From Acidimicrobiia bacterium (GTDB lineage Bacteria; Actinomycetota; Acidimicrobiia; Acidimicrobiales; Poriferisodalaceae): DNA of 64,000 nucleotides. Below the pieces are notes generated by a model. That model saw nothing but the letters and a program-made list of their open reading frames with translations, did not search any database and was not told where the DNA came from. The translations under genes were made by a program, and so were the position numbers. Positions within the stretch are counted from its first letter, which is position 1; each line of letters opens with the position of its first letter. This document shows positions 27,367 to 35,264 of the stretch, piece by piece. Location: NCBI GenBank assembly GCA_022822525.1, contig JAJEBN010000024.1:27163-91162 (forward strand), in the 5' to 3' direction.

Positions 27367-27815
27367 AGCCCGACCGACGACACCAGGTACAGCAGCTTGA
27401 ACTTGCCGACCTGCAGCTCGTCGCCGCCCCGGAGCGAGATCTCGCCGTCAGTGCGGATGCCATTGACATAGGTGCCGTTGAGCGAGCCCACATCGCGCAG
27501 GGTGTGCCCGCCAGGGCCGAGCTCGAGCACGACATGGCGGCGCGAGACGGTGATGTCATCGAGGAAGACGTCGCTGTCGGGATGGCGTCCGACCGTGGCC
27601 CGATCGCCCGCCAACTCGAAGCGTGTGCCCGACCGGTGCCCCGAGGTCACGACCAGCTCGGCCACACCGCTGTAGGGCGGCGCTTCGGTCGCGCCAACCG
27701 GTGAGAGAACCTCAGTCGGCGCGTCAGCAGCAGGATCCAGGCGCGCTCCGCAGCCGGAACAGAAACGTGCATCGTCGGCGTTCGAGTAACCGCACCTTCC
27801 GCAGACGACGGCCAC
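27363..27815 (-). CDS. FHA-domain protein of the GarA/OdhI position, with N-terminal zinc ribbon
   Basis: The 150-residue protein has two CxxC pairs at the N-terminus (CGRCGYSN and FCSGCGARLD), a zinc ribbon. An FHA domain follows: FELAGDRATVGRHPDSDVFL, DDITVSRRHVVLELGPGGHT and LRDVGSLNGTYVNGIRTDGE. GarA/OdhI bind and inhibit 2-oxoglutarate dehydrogenase in a manner set by threonine phosphorylation at an ETT motif. I see no ETT motif here; the linker has PTEVLSP. The gene sits between gcvH (5 bp) and ftsR (4-bp overlap), the conserved garA place. Whether it does the same job is uncertain. Confidence 0.85.
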   Translation of the reverse strand: MAVVCGRCGYSNADDARFCSGCGARLDPAADAPTEVLSPVGATEAPPYSGVAELVVTSGHRSGTRFELAGDRATVGRHPDSDVFLDDITVSRRHVVLELGPGGHTLRDVGSLNGTYVNGIRTDGEISLRGGDELQVGKFKLLYLVSSVGL

Positions 27816-27820
27816 GGCGA

Positions 27821-28222
27821 TCAGACGTCCTCGGCGATCAGCGCGGCGTAGCCGTCGGCATCGAGCAGGGCAGCCATCTCGGCATCAGCCAGCGCGGTGT
27901 CCTCAGTCGGCGTGATGACGCAGATCCATCCGTCGCCGTACGGCGATTCGTTGACGAGCTGGGGTTCGTCCTCGAGCGCCACGTTGACCTCTGCAATCAC
28001 ACCCGACAGCGGGGCGAAGATGTCCGAGACGGATTTTGTGGACTCGATCTCGCACATGGCCTCATCGGCGGTGACGTGTGCCCCGACTTCTGGCAGCTCC
28101 ACGTACACGACATCGCCGAGTGCATCTTGGGCAAAATCGGTGATGCCGATCTGCATGCCGGCATTGCTCGGGCGCACCCATTCGTGGTCGGCCGAGTAGC
28201 GCAGCTCAGCAGGAATCTCCAT
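27821..28222 (-). CDS. gcvH: glycine cleavage system H protein
   Basis: Carries the lipoyl arm that shuttles the aminomethyl group between the P and T proteins. The 133-residue protein contains RYSADHEWVRPSNAGMQIGI, FAQDALGDVVYVELPEVGAH and the lipoylation motif CEIESTKSVSDIFAPLSG with its lysine. Full length. gcvT and gcvP are about 20 kb away in this window. The FHA gene follows 5 bp later and the pgsA-like gene precedes it by 24 bp, all on the minus strand, probably one operon. Confidence 0.95.
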   Translation of the reverse strand: MEIPAELRYSADHEWVRPSNAGMQIGITDFAQDALGDVVYVELPEVGAHVTADEAMCEIESTKSVSDIFAPLSGVIAEVNVALEDEPQLVNESPYGDGWICVITPTEDTALADAEMAALLDADGYAALIAEDV

Positions 28223-28246
28223 GGTCGCGAAGCTACCGGATGGGTG

Positions 28247-28858
28247 TCACGAAGCCCGGCGGGAGCGTCCCTCGCGAACAGCGAGAATCGCCTGCGGCAC
28301 GTAGCCGAACGCCGACCAGTAGTGAATCGGCAATCCCGTGACCACGAATATCCAAGCGAGCACGCCGAACACACCGGCTGCGGCGATGTCGCTGGCGCCC
28401 GCCAGGAAGCTCGGAACGGCAAACATCATCAGGAACGTCCCGGTCTTGCCCCACCACGTGACCTCGATCTTGCGGGCTCCTGCCGCCGCCAGCACCAGCG
28501 CGGCCACCGCCACGCCGCCTTCTCGCACCAGGGCCAGCACGGCGATCCACAGTGGCAGCGAACCGTCGACGATCAGCGTCACGAGCGCCACGAGCAGCAG
28601 CAGTCGATCCGCTGTCGGATCGAGAATCTTGCCGAGCTCGGACACCTGGTCGAAGCGGCGAGCGATGAAGCCGTCCACCCAGTCCGTGGCGCCGAGCACA
28701 CCGAGCAGCAGCGCCGCACCCCACCGGTCCTGCGCACCGAACACCAGCCAGACGAACCACGGCAGGCAGCACAGCCGGCCCAAGCTGATCAGATTCGGCA
28801 CCGTGAACGGCCGCCACCCGACCTCGGGAGGCTCCGATGCGTCGGGGTGTTCACTCAC
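28247..28858 (-). CDS. CDP-alcohol phosphatidyltransferase (PgsA-like)
   Basis: An integral membrane enzyme of phospholipid synthesis. The catalytic motif DGx2ARx8Gx3Dx3D is visible in DWVDGFIARRFDQVSELGKI followed by LDPTADR. Several hydrophobic helices follow (LLLLVALVTLIVDG, LWIAVLALVREGGVAVAALV, FLMMFAVPSFLAGAS, VFGVLAWIFVVTGL). From GTG 28858 it is 203 residues; a start at 28888 is possible but would crowd the divergent HIT promoter. Its position upstream of gcvH and garA parallels mycobacterial pgsA2. Whether glycerol phosphate or another alcohol is the acceptor is not clear. Confidence 0.87.
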   Translation of the reverse strand: MSEHPDASEPPEVGWRPFTVPNLISLGRLCCLPWFVWLVFGAQDRWGAALLLGVLGATDWVDGFIARRFDQVSELGKILDPTADRLLLLVALVTLIVDGSLPLWIAVLALVREGGVAVAALVLAAAGARKIEVTWWGKTGTFLMMFAVPSFLAGASDIAAAGVFGVLAWIFVVTGLPIHYWSAFGYVPQAILAVREGRSRRAS

Positions 28859-28917
28859 CAGGGTCACAGTACCGACGCCGGCCCACACCTCCCCGCTCTC
28901 GCTCTTAGGATTCGCCC

Positions 28918-29322
28918 GTGGCCACAGTCTTCACCAGGATCATCGAGGGCGAACTGCCCGGCACGTTCGTGTGGCGCGACGACCGTTGCGTTGCGTTTCT
29001 GTCCATCAACCCGCTGTCACCGGGCCACACACTCGTGGTGCCGATCGCCGAGATCGACCACTGGCTGGACGTGCCGGCCGATCTGCAGGCGCACCTGTTC
29101 GATGTGTCCAGACGCATCGGCGAGGCACAGATGCGCGCGCTGAAGCCCGAACGCATCGGGCTCGTGGTCGCCGGCTTCGAGGTGCCCCACTGCCACGTTC
29201 ATGTGTGCCCGGTGAACTCGATGGCCGACATGAACTTCGCCCGGCCGCTGCCGATGGCCTCCGCCGACGACTTGGCCGGGCCGGCCGCAGCGATTCTCGC
29301 CGAGCTGACCGAGACGAGCTGA
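28918..29322 (+). CDS. HIT-family hydrolase
   Basis: A 134-residue histidine-triad protein with TRIIEGELPGTFVWRDDRCV, LSINPLSPGHTLVVPIAEID and the triad VPHCHVHVCPVN. Likely hydrolyses adenosine 5'-monophosphoramidate or a dinucleoside polyphosphate. The GTG start lies 59 bp from the divergent pgsA-like gene. Confidence 0.92.
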   Translation: MATVFTRIIEGELPGTFVWRDDRCVAFLSINPLSPGHTLVVPIAEIDHWLDVPADLQAHLFDVSRRIGEAQMRALKPERIGLVVAGFEVPHCHVHVCPVNSMADMNFARPLPMASADDLAGPAAAILAELTETS

Positions 29323-29337
29323 CCGGCCGGACCTCGC

Positions 29338-30060
29338 CTAGAAGAGCTGGTCCGACGCGACCGGATCGATGAGGCTCGCGTCGCGGTTTCGCACGTTGCC
29401 CACCTCGCGGCCCACTCGGTGCGAACGCAGGATCCCGTCCGCAGCGGGCCGGCACACGGCGGCGAGCTCATCGGCATCGTCATTGGACGGGTCGAGCCAG
29501 GCATCCCACGACGAGCGCTCCAGCAGCACGGGCATGCGGTCGTGGATCGGCGCCATGAACCCGTTGGCAGCCGTCGTCAGCACCGCAGCGGAGTGCAGCG
29601 CGTTCCTCGGAGCGTCATCGGCAGGATCGTCCGGCGGCGACCAACGTTCCCACACGCCGGCCATCGCCAGCATGGCGCCATCGGCCCGGGTGATGTAGTG
29701 CGGCAGGGGCCGGTCTCCCCGGGGCGTGCCTTTCGGCGCCCGGGGCCATTCGTAGAACCCGTCGGCAGGAACGATGCAGCGGCGCCGCTTGAACGCGCCA
29801 CGGAATGAGTTCTTCGTGGCAGCTGTCTCGGACCGTGCGTTGAACAGCGTCGGACCCTTGGCGGGATCCTTCGACCACGGCGGCACCAGGCCCCACCGGA
29901 AGGTCTCGATCCGGCGGGCATCGTCGCTGCCCACTACCGCCACGATGTCGGTCGTGGGGGCCACGTTGTAGCTGCGGGGAGCGTCGAACCCAGGCAATGG
30001 CGTGTCGAAATACGCAGCCACCGCGTCGAGATCGGCCGCCGAAACGAACCGCCCGCACAT
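29338..30060 (-). CDS. SOS response-associated peptidase family protein (SRAP / HMCES-like)
   Basis: Crosslinks to abasic sites in single-stranded DNA through its N-terminal cysteine. The 240-residue protein starts MCGRFVSAADLDAVAAYFDT, so Cys2 becomes the nucleophile after Met removal. It also has PRSYNVAPTTDIVAVV, RRCIVPADGFYEWPRAPKG with the conserved Glu, and IHDRMPVLLERSSWDAWLDP with the conserved His. All SRAP active-site residues are present. It is convergent with HIT across 15 bp. It lies 33 bp downstream of the TPP enzyme gene, but no functional link is apparent. Confidence 0.94.
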   Translation of the reverse strand: MCGRFVSAADLDAVAAYFDTPLPGFDAPRSYNVAPTTDIVAVVGSDDARRIETFRWGLVPPWSKDPAKGPTLFNARSETAATKNSFRGAFKRRRCIVPADGFYEWPRAPKGTPRGDRPLPHYITRADGAMLAMAGVWERWSPPDDPADDAPRNALHSAAVLTTAANGFMAPIHDRMPVLLERSSWDAWLDPSNDDADELAAVCRPAADGILRSHRVGREVGNVRNRDASLIDPVASDQLF

Positions 30061-30093
30061 GTGTGAGCTGCCTCGCCGTACGCCGCCGGCCCG

Positions 30094-31776
30094 CTATACG
30101 TACGTGGAGCCCTTCATTGCCCCGCGGTCCTGGCGGATCTCGACGTTGACCAGCGCCGGCAGGCCCGAGTCGAACGCCCGCGCCAGCGCCGGTGCGATCT
30201 GGTCGGGCTCGGTCACGTGCTCGCCGTGGCCGCCCACGGCCTCGACCACCTTGTCGTAGCGGGTGTAGTTGAGCTCGGTGGCAACCACGCGGTCCTGGCC
30301 GTAGAGACTGGCCTGGGGACGCAGCATCTGGCCCCACGCCGCATCGTTGCCCACGACGCCCACGATGGGCAGCCCGAAACGCACCGCGGTGTCGTACTCG
30401 AAGCCGTTCAGCCCGAACGAGCCGTCGCCGTAGACGATCAGGACCCGCTTGTCCGGGTGTGCCTTCTGCGCCGCGAGGGCGAACGGCATGCCCACGCCGA
30501 GCGTCCCCAGCGGTCCTGGGTCCATCCAGGTGCCGCGCCTGGGCACCCGGATCACCTTGGATGCCTGGGCCACGATGTCGCCGCCGTCGCCGATCACGAT
30601 CATGTCGTCGGTGACGGCGTCCGCGATCTCACGGCACAGCCGCAGCGGGTCGATCGGCACCTCGTCGCTGTTCAGCTCGGCGCTGCGGGCCTCGTCCAAT
30701 TCGGTCTCGCGCGCCGCGAGCGCTGCGAGATGCGCCGATGCGTCCACCGTGACACCGTTCGACTTGAACATCTCCAGCAAGCCATCGAAGTTCCTGCCCA
30801 GATTGCCCACGAGGCTCACCTCGGGTGCCCGGTTCTGGCCGATGAGCGTCTCGTCGAGGTCGAGCTGCACGATGCGGGCGTCGGCCGGGATGGCACGGCC
30901 GAATTTCATGCGGAAATCCAGCGGCGTGCCGGCCAGGATCACCACATCGGCTGCCGCGAGCGCCTCGGCCCGGGTCAACGACAGGAAGGAGGGGTGATCC
31001 CAGTTGATCTCCCCGCGTGCCATGCCGTTCACGTAACACGGGATGGCCGTGGCGTCGAGGAAGGCCGCCAGCGAGCCGCCGCCTTCGCTCCACTTCAGCG
31101 ACGTTCCGGCCATCACCACCGGCGTGCTGGCGCCGGCGATGATCTCTGCCGCCTTCGCGAGCACATCGGGAGCTGCAGCCGACGCGACCCGGTAGTCGCG
31201 GAACTGGGGCATCTGGACCGCGTCGAGGTCCACCTCGCCGTGCAGCACGTCCATCGGGATCTCGAGGAAGGACGGCCCGGGCACGCCGCTGAGCGCCGTG
31301 CGCACGGCCAGCTCGATGTACTCGGCAATGCGGCGGGTCTCCCCGCACGCACCCGACCATTTCGTCACCGGACGCATCAGCGACACGTGATCCATCTCCT
31401 GCAGCGAGCCGCGGCCGGCGTGCTTGAACGGCCCCTGGCCGCCGAAGACCAGGATCGGCGAGTTGGCTCGCCAGGCATTCGCGACGCCGGTGACGCCATC
31501 GGTCACGCCGGGACCGGCGGTGAGGATGGCCACACCCACCTTGCCGGGGTGCAAGCGGGCCCATGCGTCGGCGGCGTGCGTCGCAGCTTGCTCGTGACGG
31601 ACGTCGACCACCTCGATGCCCTCGTCCAGGCAGCCGTCGTAGATGCCCATGACGTGCCCGCCCGACAGGGTGAACACGCACTCGACTCCCGCGGCCTTCA
31701 GCGCCTTCGCGGCGAGCTTGCCGCCGTGGGTCTCGGTTTCTGTCACGCCCAGCGCTCGCCGTTGCTTGCCGCTCAT
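30094..31776 (-). CDS. thiamine-diphosphate-dependent enzyme of the acetolactate synthase family
   Basis: A 560-residue ThDP enzyme with three domains. The N-terminal PYR domain has VFTLSGGHVMGIYDGCLDEG and the catalytic Glu in VDVRHEQAATHAADAWAR. A central domain follows, then a C-terminal PP domain with VYGDGSFGLNGFEYDTAVRF and the metal-binding VVGNDAAWG (GDGx..N). Motifs fit the acetolactate synthase/2-hydroxyacyl-CoA lyase/oxalyl-CoA decarboxylase group. The local context (no ilvN or ilvC) argues against ilvB. Substrate not resolved. The start ATG at 31776 is clear. It lies downstream of leuS across a tandem repeat. Confidence 0.88.
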   Translation of the reverse strand: MSGKQRRALGVTETETHGGKLAAKALKAAGVECVFTLSGGHVMGIYDGCLDEGIEVVDVRHEQAATHAADAWARLHPGKVGVAILTAGPGVTDGVTGVANAWRANSPILVFGGQGPFKHAGRGSLQEMDHVSLMRPVTKWSGACGETRRIAEYIELAVRTALSGVPGPSFLEIPMDVLHGEVDLDAVQMPQFRDYRVASAAAPDVLAKAAEIIAGASTPVVMAGTSLKWSEGGGSLAAFLDATAIPCYVNGMARGEINWDHPSFLSLTRAEALAAADVVILAGTPLDFRMKFGRAIPADARIVQLDLDETLIGQNRAPEVSLVGNLGRNFDGLLEMFKSNGVTVDASAHLAALAARETELDEARSAELNSDEVPIDPLRLCREIADAVTDDMIVIGDGGDIVAQASKVIRVPRRGTWMDPGPLGTLGVGMPFALAAQKAHPDKRVLIVYGDGSFGLNGFEYDTAVRFGLPIVGVVGNDAAWGQMLRPQASLYGQDRVVATELNYTRYDKVVEAVGGHGEHVTEPDQIAPALARAFDSGLPALVNVEIRQDRGAMKGSTYV

Positions 31777-31789
31777 GTCGTTCTCCCCT

Positions 31790-31860
31790 TACGCCAGCAC
31801 GTGTTCGATGCTGCTGGCCTACGCCAGCACGTGTTCGATGCTGCTGGCTTACGCCAGCAC
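31790..31860 (-). repeat. tandem duplication of the leuS 3' tail (30-bp period)
   Basis: Two 30-bp units (31790-31819 and 31820-31849, starting TACGCCAGCACGTGTTCG on the plus strand) and an 11-bp partial third copy (31850-31860) that is part of the leuS coding end. Read on the minus strand each copy encodes SSIEHVLA then a stop, so the leuS ending VLA-stop is repeated in frame. The copies differ at one base (T/C). Confidence 0.9.
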
Positions 31861-34716
31861 GATGTTCACCAGCTTGCCCGGTACGGTCACCACGCGCTGG
31901 ATGTCTGCGCCGGCGGTGAGCTGGGCGATGCGCTCGTCGGCCTTGGCGGCGGCCTCGAGATCGGCCAGCGAGATGCCGGCATCGACCGTGATTCGGCTGC
32001 GGACCTTGCCATTCACCTGCACCGGCACCTCGATCACCTCGGCCGCCAGCAGTGCCGGATCTGCCTGTGGGAACGGCGCGTAGACCACGGTGGTCGAGTT
32101 CCCCAGCTTCGACCACAACTCCTCCGCCAAGTGCGGCACGAGCGGCGCCAGCAGGCGTACCAGCACATCAGCGACAGAACGGGGCGTCGGACCGCCCCGG
32201 CGCGTCAGCTCGTTGTTCAGCTCGGTGATGCGGGCGATCGCCGAGTTGAACCGCAAATCGGACATGGCGTCGGCGACTGCCGCGATCGTCCGGTGCACCA
32301 TCCGCTCGAGGTCGGTATCGGGCTCGACGTCAACGACCGTGAGCTCGCCGGTCTGCTCGTCGACCAGGCTCCGCCACACCCGCTGCAGCAGCCGGTGCGA
32401 GCCGATCACCGAGTGGGTCTCCCATGGGCGACCCTGGTCGAGCGGCCCCATGAACATCTCATAGGTCCGCAGCGTGTCGGCCCCGTACGCGCTGTAGATG
32501 TCGTCGGGTGTGACCGCGTTGCGCAGCGACTTGCCCATCTTGCCGAAGTGACGGGAGACCTCGTCGTCGCCCCAGAAGAACCTGCCGTCGCGCTCGACCA
32601 CCTCGGATGCCTCGACGTACACGCCTCGGCTGTCCTGGTACGCGGCCGCCTGGATGTAGCCCTGGTTGTACAGCCGGCCGAACGGCTCGGGCCCGCTGAC
32701 GTGACCGAGGTCGTACAGCACCTTGTGCCAGAAGCGCGCATACAGCAGGTGCAGCACGGCATGCTCCACGCCGCCGACGTACAGGTCGACGCCCCCGACC
32801 CCGCCGTCGGGGTCAGCCATCCAGAACCGTTCCACCTCGGGATCCACCAGGGCGTCGTCGTTGGTCGGGTCGAGGTAGCGCAGGTAGTACCAGCACGATC
32901 CGGCCCACTGGGGCATCGTGCTCAGCTCGCGGCGGTAGGCGCGCTCGCCGTCGCCCAGGTCGTAGGTGGCAGTGGCCCACTCGGTGGCGCGGCCGAGCGG
33001 CGGCTCAGGCTCCGACGACTCGTCCAGCGCACGGGGCGCCCAGTCGATCAGCTCGGGCAGCTCCACGGGCAATTCGGCCTCGGGCACGGCCAGGGGCAAT
33101 CCCGTCTCGTCGAACACGATCGGGAACGGCTCGCCCCAGTAGCGCTGCCGGCTGAACAGCCAGTCCCGCAGCTTGTAGGTGACCGTGCGGCGACCGCAGC
33201 CCCGCTCCTCCAGCCAGCCGCAGATGGCGTCGATGGCCTCGGCCTTTTCCAAGCCGTTCAGGAAATCGCTGTTGATGGCCGGCCCGGGACCGTCGTAGGC
33301 CTCGCCGTCGAAGTCTGGCGGCGGCTGCACCGTGCGCATGATCGGCAGCCCGAACCGGACGGAGAAGTCCCAGTCACGCTGGTCCTCCCCCGGCACCGAC
33401 ATGACCGCTCCCGTGCCATAGTCGATCAGCACGTAGTCGGCGACGAACACGGGCACCGGCTCGCCGGTGGTGGGCACACGGCAGTTCACGCCGAGCCACA
33501 CGCCGGTCTTGTCACGCTCGGTCTGGCGCTGCAAGTCGGTCATCGCTGCAGCCTGCGCCCGGTACTCGTCGAGAGCCTCGCGAGGCGTGGCGGCGCCCCC
33601 GGTCCAGCGCGGATCGGTACCGGCCGGCCACTCGTCGGCGACCAGCCCGTCGACGAGCGGGTGCTCGGGTGCCAGCAGCATGGCCGTGGTGCCGTAGATC
33701 GTGTCGGGACGGGTGGTGAACACCTCGATGGCTGGGCCGGACTCGCCGGGCTCGCCGGATTCGCCCGGCTCGGCCCCGGTCGCGAAGCTGATGTAGGCGC
33801 CCTCGCTTCGGCCGATCCAGTTGCGCTGCATGATCTTGACGCTCTCGAACCAGTCCACCCGGTCGAGATCGGCCAGCAGCCGGTCCGCGTAGGACGTGAT
33901 GCGCATCATCCACTGCTTCATCGGGCGGCGGAAGACCGGATGGTTGCCCCGGTCAGACCGCCCCTCGTTGGTGACCTCCTCGTTGGCCAGCACCGTTCCC
34001 AGCGCCGGGCACCAGTTGACCGGCGCCTCGCCCAAGTAGGCCAAGCGGTGCTCGTCCAGCTCGATACGCCGCTCCACGTCGGTCATCTCGGCCCAGGCGG
34101 CGCCGCTGGAGGTCGACTTCTGCCCGGTCTCGAACAGCTCGATCAACTCTGCGATGGGACGGGCCCGCTGCGCGTCGGCGTCGTACCAGGAATTGAAGAT
34201 CTGCAGGAAGATCCACTGCGTCCAGCGGTAGTACTCGACGTCGGTGGTCGCCAGCGATCGCTGGTCGTCGTGCCCGAGCCCGAGCCGGGCCAGCTGGCGC
34301 GACATGTTGGCGATGTTCCGCTCGGTGTTGACGCGGGGGTGCTCACCGGTCTGGCGGGCATGCTCCTCGGCAGGCAGGCCGAATGCGTCATAGCCCATCG
34401 GGTGCAGCACCACGTAGCCGCACATGCGCTTGAAACGTGCATACACGTCGGTGCCGATGTAGCCCAGAGGGTGCCCCACGTGCAGCCCCGAACCCGACGG
34501 GTACGGGAACATGTCCATGATGAAGAGCTTTTTCTGCTGAACCGGCGACCCGCTGAGCTGCGGCCCTCGTGGGGCCGAAGCCAGTGGATTCAGCGGCGTG
34601 CGGTACGTGCCGTCGGCCCGCCACCGCTCCTGCCAGCGCAGCTCGATTTCGTTCGCCATCTCGGCGTTGTAGCGGTAGAGCGGGATACCGGCTTGGTCAG
34701 AGGTTCCAGTTGCCAT
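31849..34716 (-). CDS. leuS: leucyl-tRNA synthetase
   Basis: Class I synthetase, 955 residues from ATG 34716 (MATGTSDQAGIPLYRYNAEM). The HIGH motif appears as GSGLHVGHPLGYIGTD and the KMSKS loop as FGKMGKSLRNAVTPDD. WCPALGTVLANEEV and the editing-domain TTRPDTIYGTTAMLLAPEHP are also present, as are the YWGEPFPIVFDETGLPLAVP insert and the C-terminal anticodon domain ending PGKLVNIVLA. A Gly-Glu-Ser repeat (EPGESGEPGESGP) interrupts the editing domain. KMGKS instead of KMSKS is usual among actinobacterial LeuRS as I recall. A large spacer with AT-rich DNA lies upstream. The stop is followed by the tail duplication. Confidence 0.96.
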   Translation of the reverse strand: MATGTSDQAGIPLYRYNAEMANEIELRWQERWRADGTYRTPLNPLASAPRGPQLSGSPVQQKKLFIMDMFPYPSGSGLHVGHPLGYIGTDVYARFKRMCGYVVLHPMGYDAFGLPAEEHARQTGEHPRVNTERNIANMSRQLARLGLGHDDQRSLATTDVEYYRWTQWIFLQIFNSWYDADAQRARPIAELIELFETGQKSTSSGAAWAEMTDVERRIELDEHRLAYLGEAPVNWCPALGTVLANEEVTNEGRSDRGNHPVFRRPMKQWMMRITSYADRLLADLDRVDWFESVKIMQRNWIGRSEGAYISFATGAEPGESGEPGESGPAIEVFTTRPDTIYGTTAMLLAPEHPLVDGLVADEWPAGTDPRWTGGAATPREALDEYRAQAAAMTDLQRQTERDKTGVWLGVNCRVPTTGEPVPVFVADYVLIDYGTGAVMSVPGEDQRDWDFSVRFGLPIMRTVQPPPDFDGEAYDGPGPAINSDFLNGLEKAEAIDAICGWLEERGCGRRTVTYKLRDWLFSRQRYWGEPFPIVFDETGLPLAVPEAELPVELPELIDWAPRALDESSEPEPPLGRATEWATATYDLGDGERAYRRELSTMPQWAGSCWYYLRYLDPTNDDALVDPEVERFWMADPDGGVGGVDLYVGGVEHAVLHLLYARFWHKVLYDLGHVSGPEPFGRLYNQGYIQAAAYQDSRGVYVEASEVVERDGRFFWGDDEVSRHFGKMGKSLRNAVTPDDIYSAYGADTLRTYEMFMGPLDQGRPWETHSVIGSHRLLQRVWRSLVDEQTGELTVVDVEPDTDLERMVHRTIAAVADAMSDLRFNSAIARITELNNELTRRGGPTPRSVADVLVRLLAPLVPHLAEELWSKLGNSTTVVYAPFPQADPALLAAEVIEVPVQVNGKVRSRITVDAGISLADLEAAAKADERIAQLTAGADIQRVVTVPGKLVNIVLA

Positions 34717-34912
34717 CACGCCAGCATGTGGGATTGCAACATGCTCCGAAGAGCAAGACCGTATTTCTGGCGCATTCATCAGCAAGCAGGCATCGGACTG
34801 AGCCAAATGCCCCTATCACGCGCATCAAGTTGCAACATTAGATTCAGCATGCAAACAGGTCTGAACATGACTATGCCCATGGCGCAAAAAACTGTGAGAT
34901 ATCTCGCCAAGG

Positions 34913-35212
34913 CTATGGACTTCCATCTTGAAATCTTTGCCTGCCACGCCTCGCGCATGACACACTCTTAATCGGAAACAGAATTCCTGATATGGTCGGG
35001 CGAAGAGAAATTCCTGCCGAATCAAATCGACATAGATGTTCTGCGAACGCTCCCGCCAGTAGGCTTCCGAGAACCATTCCGACCACGGGCACAACCGACT
35101 CAGCGGTCCCTGCATTCTCCGCTACGATTGTAGCTGCACTAGCAACCGCGTAAAGAAGTGCGACTGCGCGGCCTACCTTTGCAGCAGGATCTGTCGGGTC
35201 AAGGACTAGCAC
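34913..35212 (-). CDS. possible small membrane protein
   Basis: A 99-residue frame from a GTG at 35212 with a hydrophobic run KVGRAVALLYAVASAATIVA and a second, VVPVVGMVLGSLLAGAFAEH, then a polar C-terminal tail. A longer version starting at TTG 35323 would overlap the secreted-protein gene by 59 bp. Codon use is less GC-biased than in neighbouring genes. No homologue recognised, and no good ribosome site seen. The segment 34717-34912 between it and leuS is AT-rich, and I see nothing else in it. Confidence 0.35.
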   Translation of the reverse strand: MLVLDPTDPAAKVGRAVALLYAVASAATIVAENAGTAESVVPVVGMVLGSLLAGAFAEHLCRFDSAGISLRPTISGILFPIKSVSCARRGRQRFQDGSP

Positions 35213-35264
35213 ACTCAAGGTCTCCCAAATCTGCTGCCGCGACGCCCAAACTGGCCAATGCCCG

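Noticed and set aside
31849..34716. KMGKS instead of KMSKS in leucyl-tRNA synthetase as an active-site anomaly
   Set aside because: As I recall this variant is normal in actinobacterial LeuRS, and all other motifs are intact.
30217..34971. A 1584-codon open frame antisense to the TPP enzyme and leuS
   Set aside because: High-GC coding DNA gives long antisense open frames; its sequence is low-complexity and rich in His, Arg, Gly and Val, and the opposite strand encodes two clear enzymes.
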